This document shows, in pieces, positions 63,899 to 64,000 of a DNA stretch of 64,000 nucleotides. Below the pieces are notes generated by a model. It was not told the DNA's origin. It searched no databases and was given only the letters and a program-made list of their open reading frames with translations. How positions within the stretch are numbered: the first letter of the stretch is position 1; each line of letters opens with the position of its first letter. The stretch covers positions 25,007,001-25,071,000 of the forward strand of contig CM072862.1 of NCBI GenBank assembly GCA_036937835.1, given 5' to 3'. This DNA comes from Pampus argenteus (lineage: Eukaryota > Chordata > Actinopteri > Scombriformes > Stromateidae). Both the position numbers and the translations under genes were made by a program.

Positions 63899-64000
63899 TA
63901 TGTTATAATGAAGTTCTTATTTTTTGCTCTAAATGTTATGTAAAAACTTAAAAGCATCCGTCTTAACCATCAGTAAATAAAATAAAGTGTGTGACTCTTA
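58966..64000. other. upstream flank of dennd4a, no gene recognised
   Basis: Mostly AT-rich. It holds an (AAAAT)n tract (59240-59273), a (TA)n tract (63563-63580), a CA tract (63868-63895) and a short phrase (ACTAATAACAGCGATCAT, 62583-62600) that recurs near 57493 with one difference. In the human order the next gene would be RAB11A; I see none of its coding exons here. Confidence 0.5.
63868..63895. repeat. (CA)14 microsatellite
   Basis: Perfect dinucleotide tract near the right edge of the window. Confidence 0.95.

Noticed and set aside
58966..64000. rab11a expected by human gene order
   Set aside because: No Rab GTPase motif (G1-G5 boxes) is readable in any frame here. If present, it lies beyond the window.

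Overview
The window is a piece of vertebrate nuclear genome, almost certainly a ray-finned (teleost) fish. Genes are split into many GT-AG exons, introns are short to moderate and full of (CA)n, (TA)n and AT-rich simple repeats, a Tc1/mariner relic is present, and several fragments resemble dispersed repeats common in fish. No bacterial, viral or CRISPR feature was seen. The gene order hacd3 > slc24a1 > < dennd4a matches the human 15q22 order HACD3 - SLC24A1 - DENND4A, which supports orthology independently of the protein matches.

Layout. (1) 1-3.75 kb, + strand: the last five coding exons and 3' UTR of hacd3, a very-long-chain 3-hydroxyacyl-CoA dehydratase; the 5' part lies before base 1. 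(2) 4.8-17.0 kb, + strand: a complete slc24a1, the rod-type Na+/Ca2+,K+ exchanger NCKX1. It has ten coding exons joining in one frame to 750 residues, one inferred 5' UTR exon and a 3' UTR of about 1.2 kb. (3) 17.5-58.8 kb, - strand: a complete dennd4a, a DENN-domain Rab guanine-nucleotide exchange factor. It has 33 coding exons whose phases all agree (6078 nt, 2025 residues), an inferred noncoding first exon and an intron 1 of about 11.6 kb. slc24a1 and dennd4a are tail to tail, with about 0.45 kb between their proposed poly(A) signals. (4) 58.8-64 kb: upstream flank of dennd4a with no gene that I can support.

The three genes share no pathway: ER fatty-acid elongation, photoreceptor calcium extrusion and Rab activation. 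They are conserved neighbours, not an operon. Exon boundaries were set by splice consensus, reading-phase agreement and recalled family sequence; UTR ends, promoters and repeat family assignments are inference.

I found no undescribed system. The items most worth a second look are a higher-order minisatellite in a dennd4a intron, an overlapping upstream ORF at the dennd4a start, a GC-AG last intron in dennd4a, a promoter packed against a 160-bp CA tract, paired CRX/NRL-like sites before slc24a1, in-frame cassette exons in the NCKX1 loop, and two copies of a palindromic MITE-like element.
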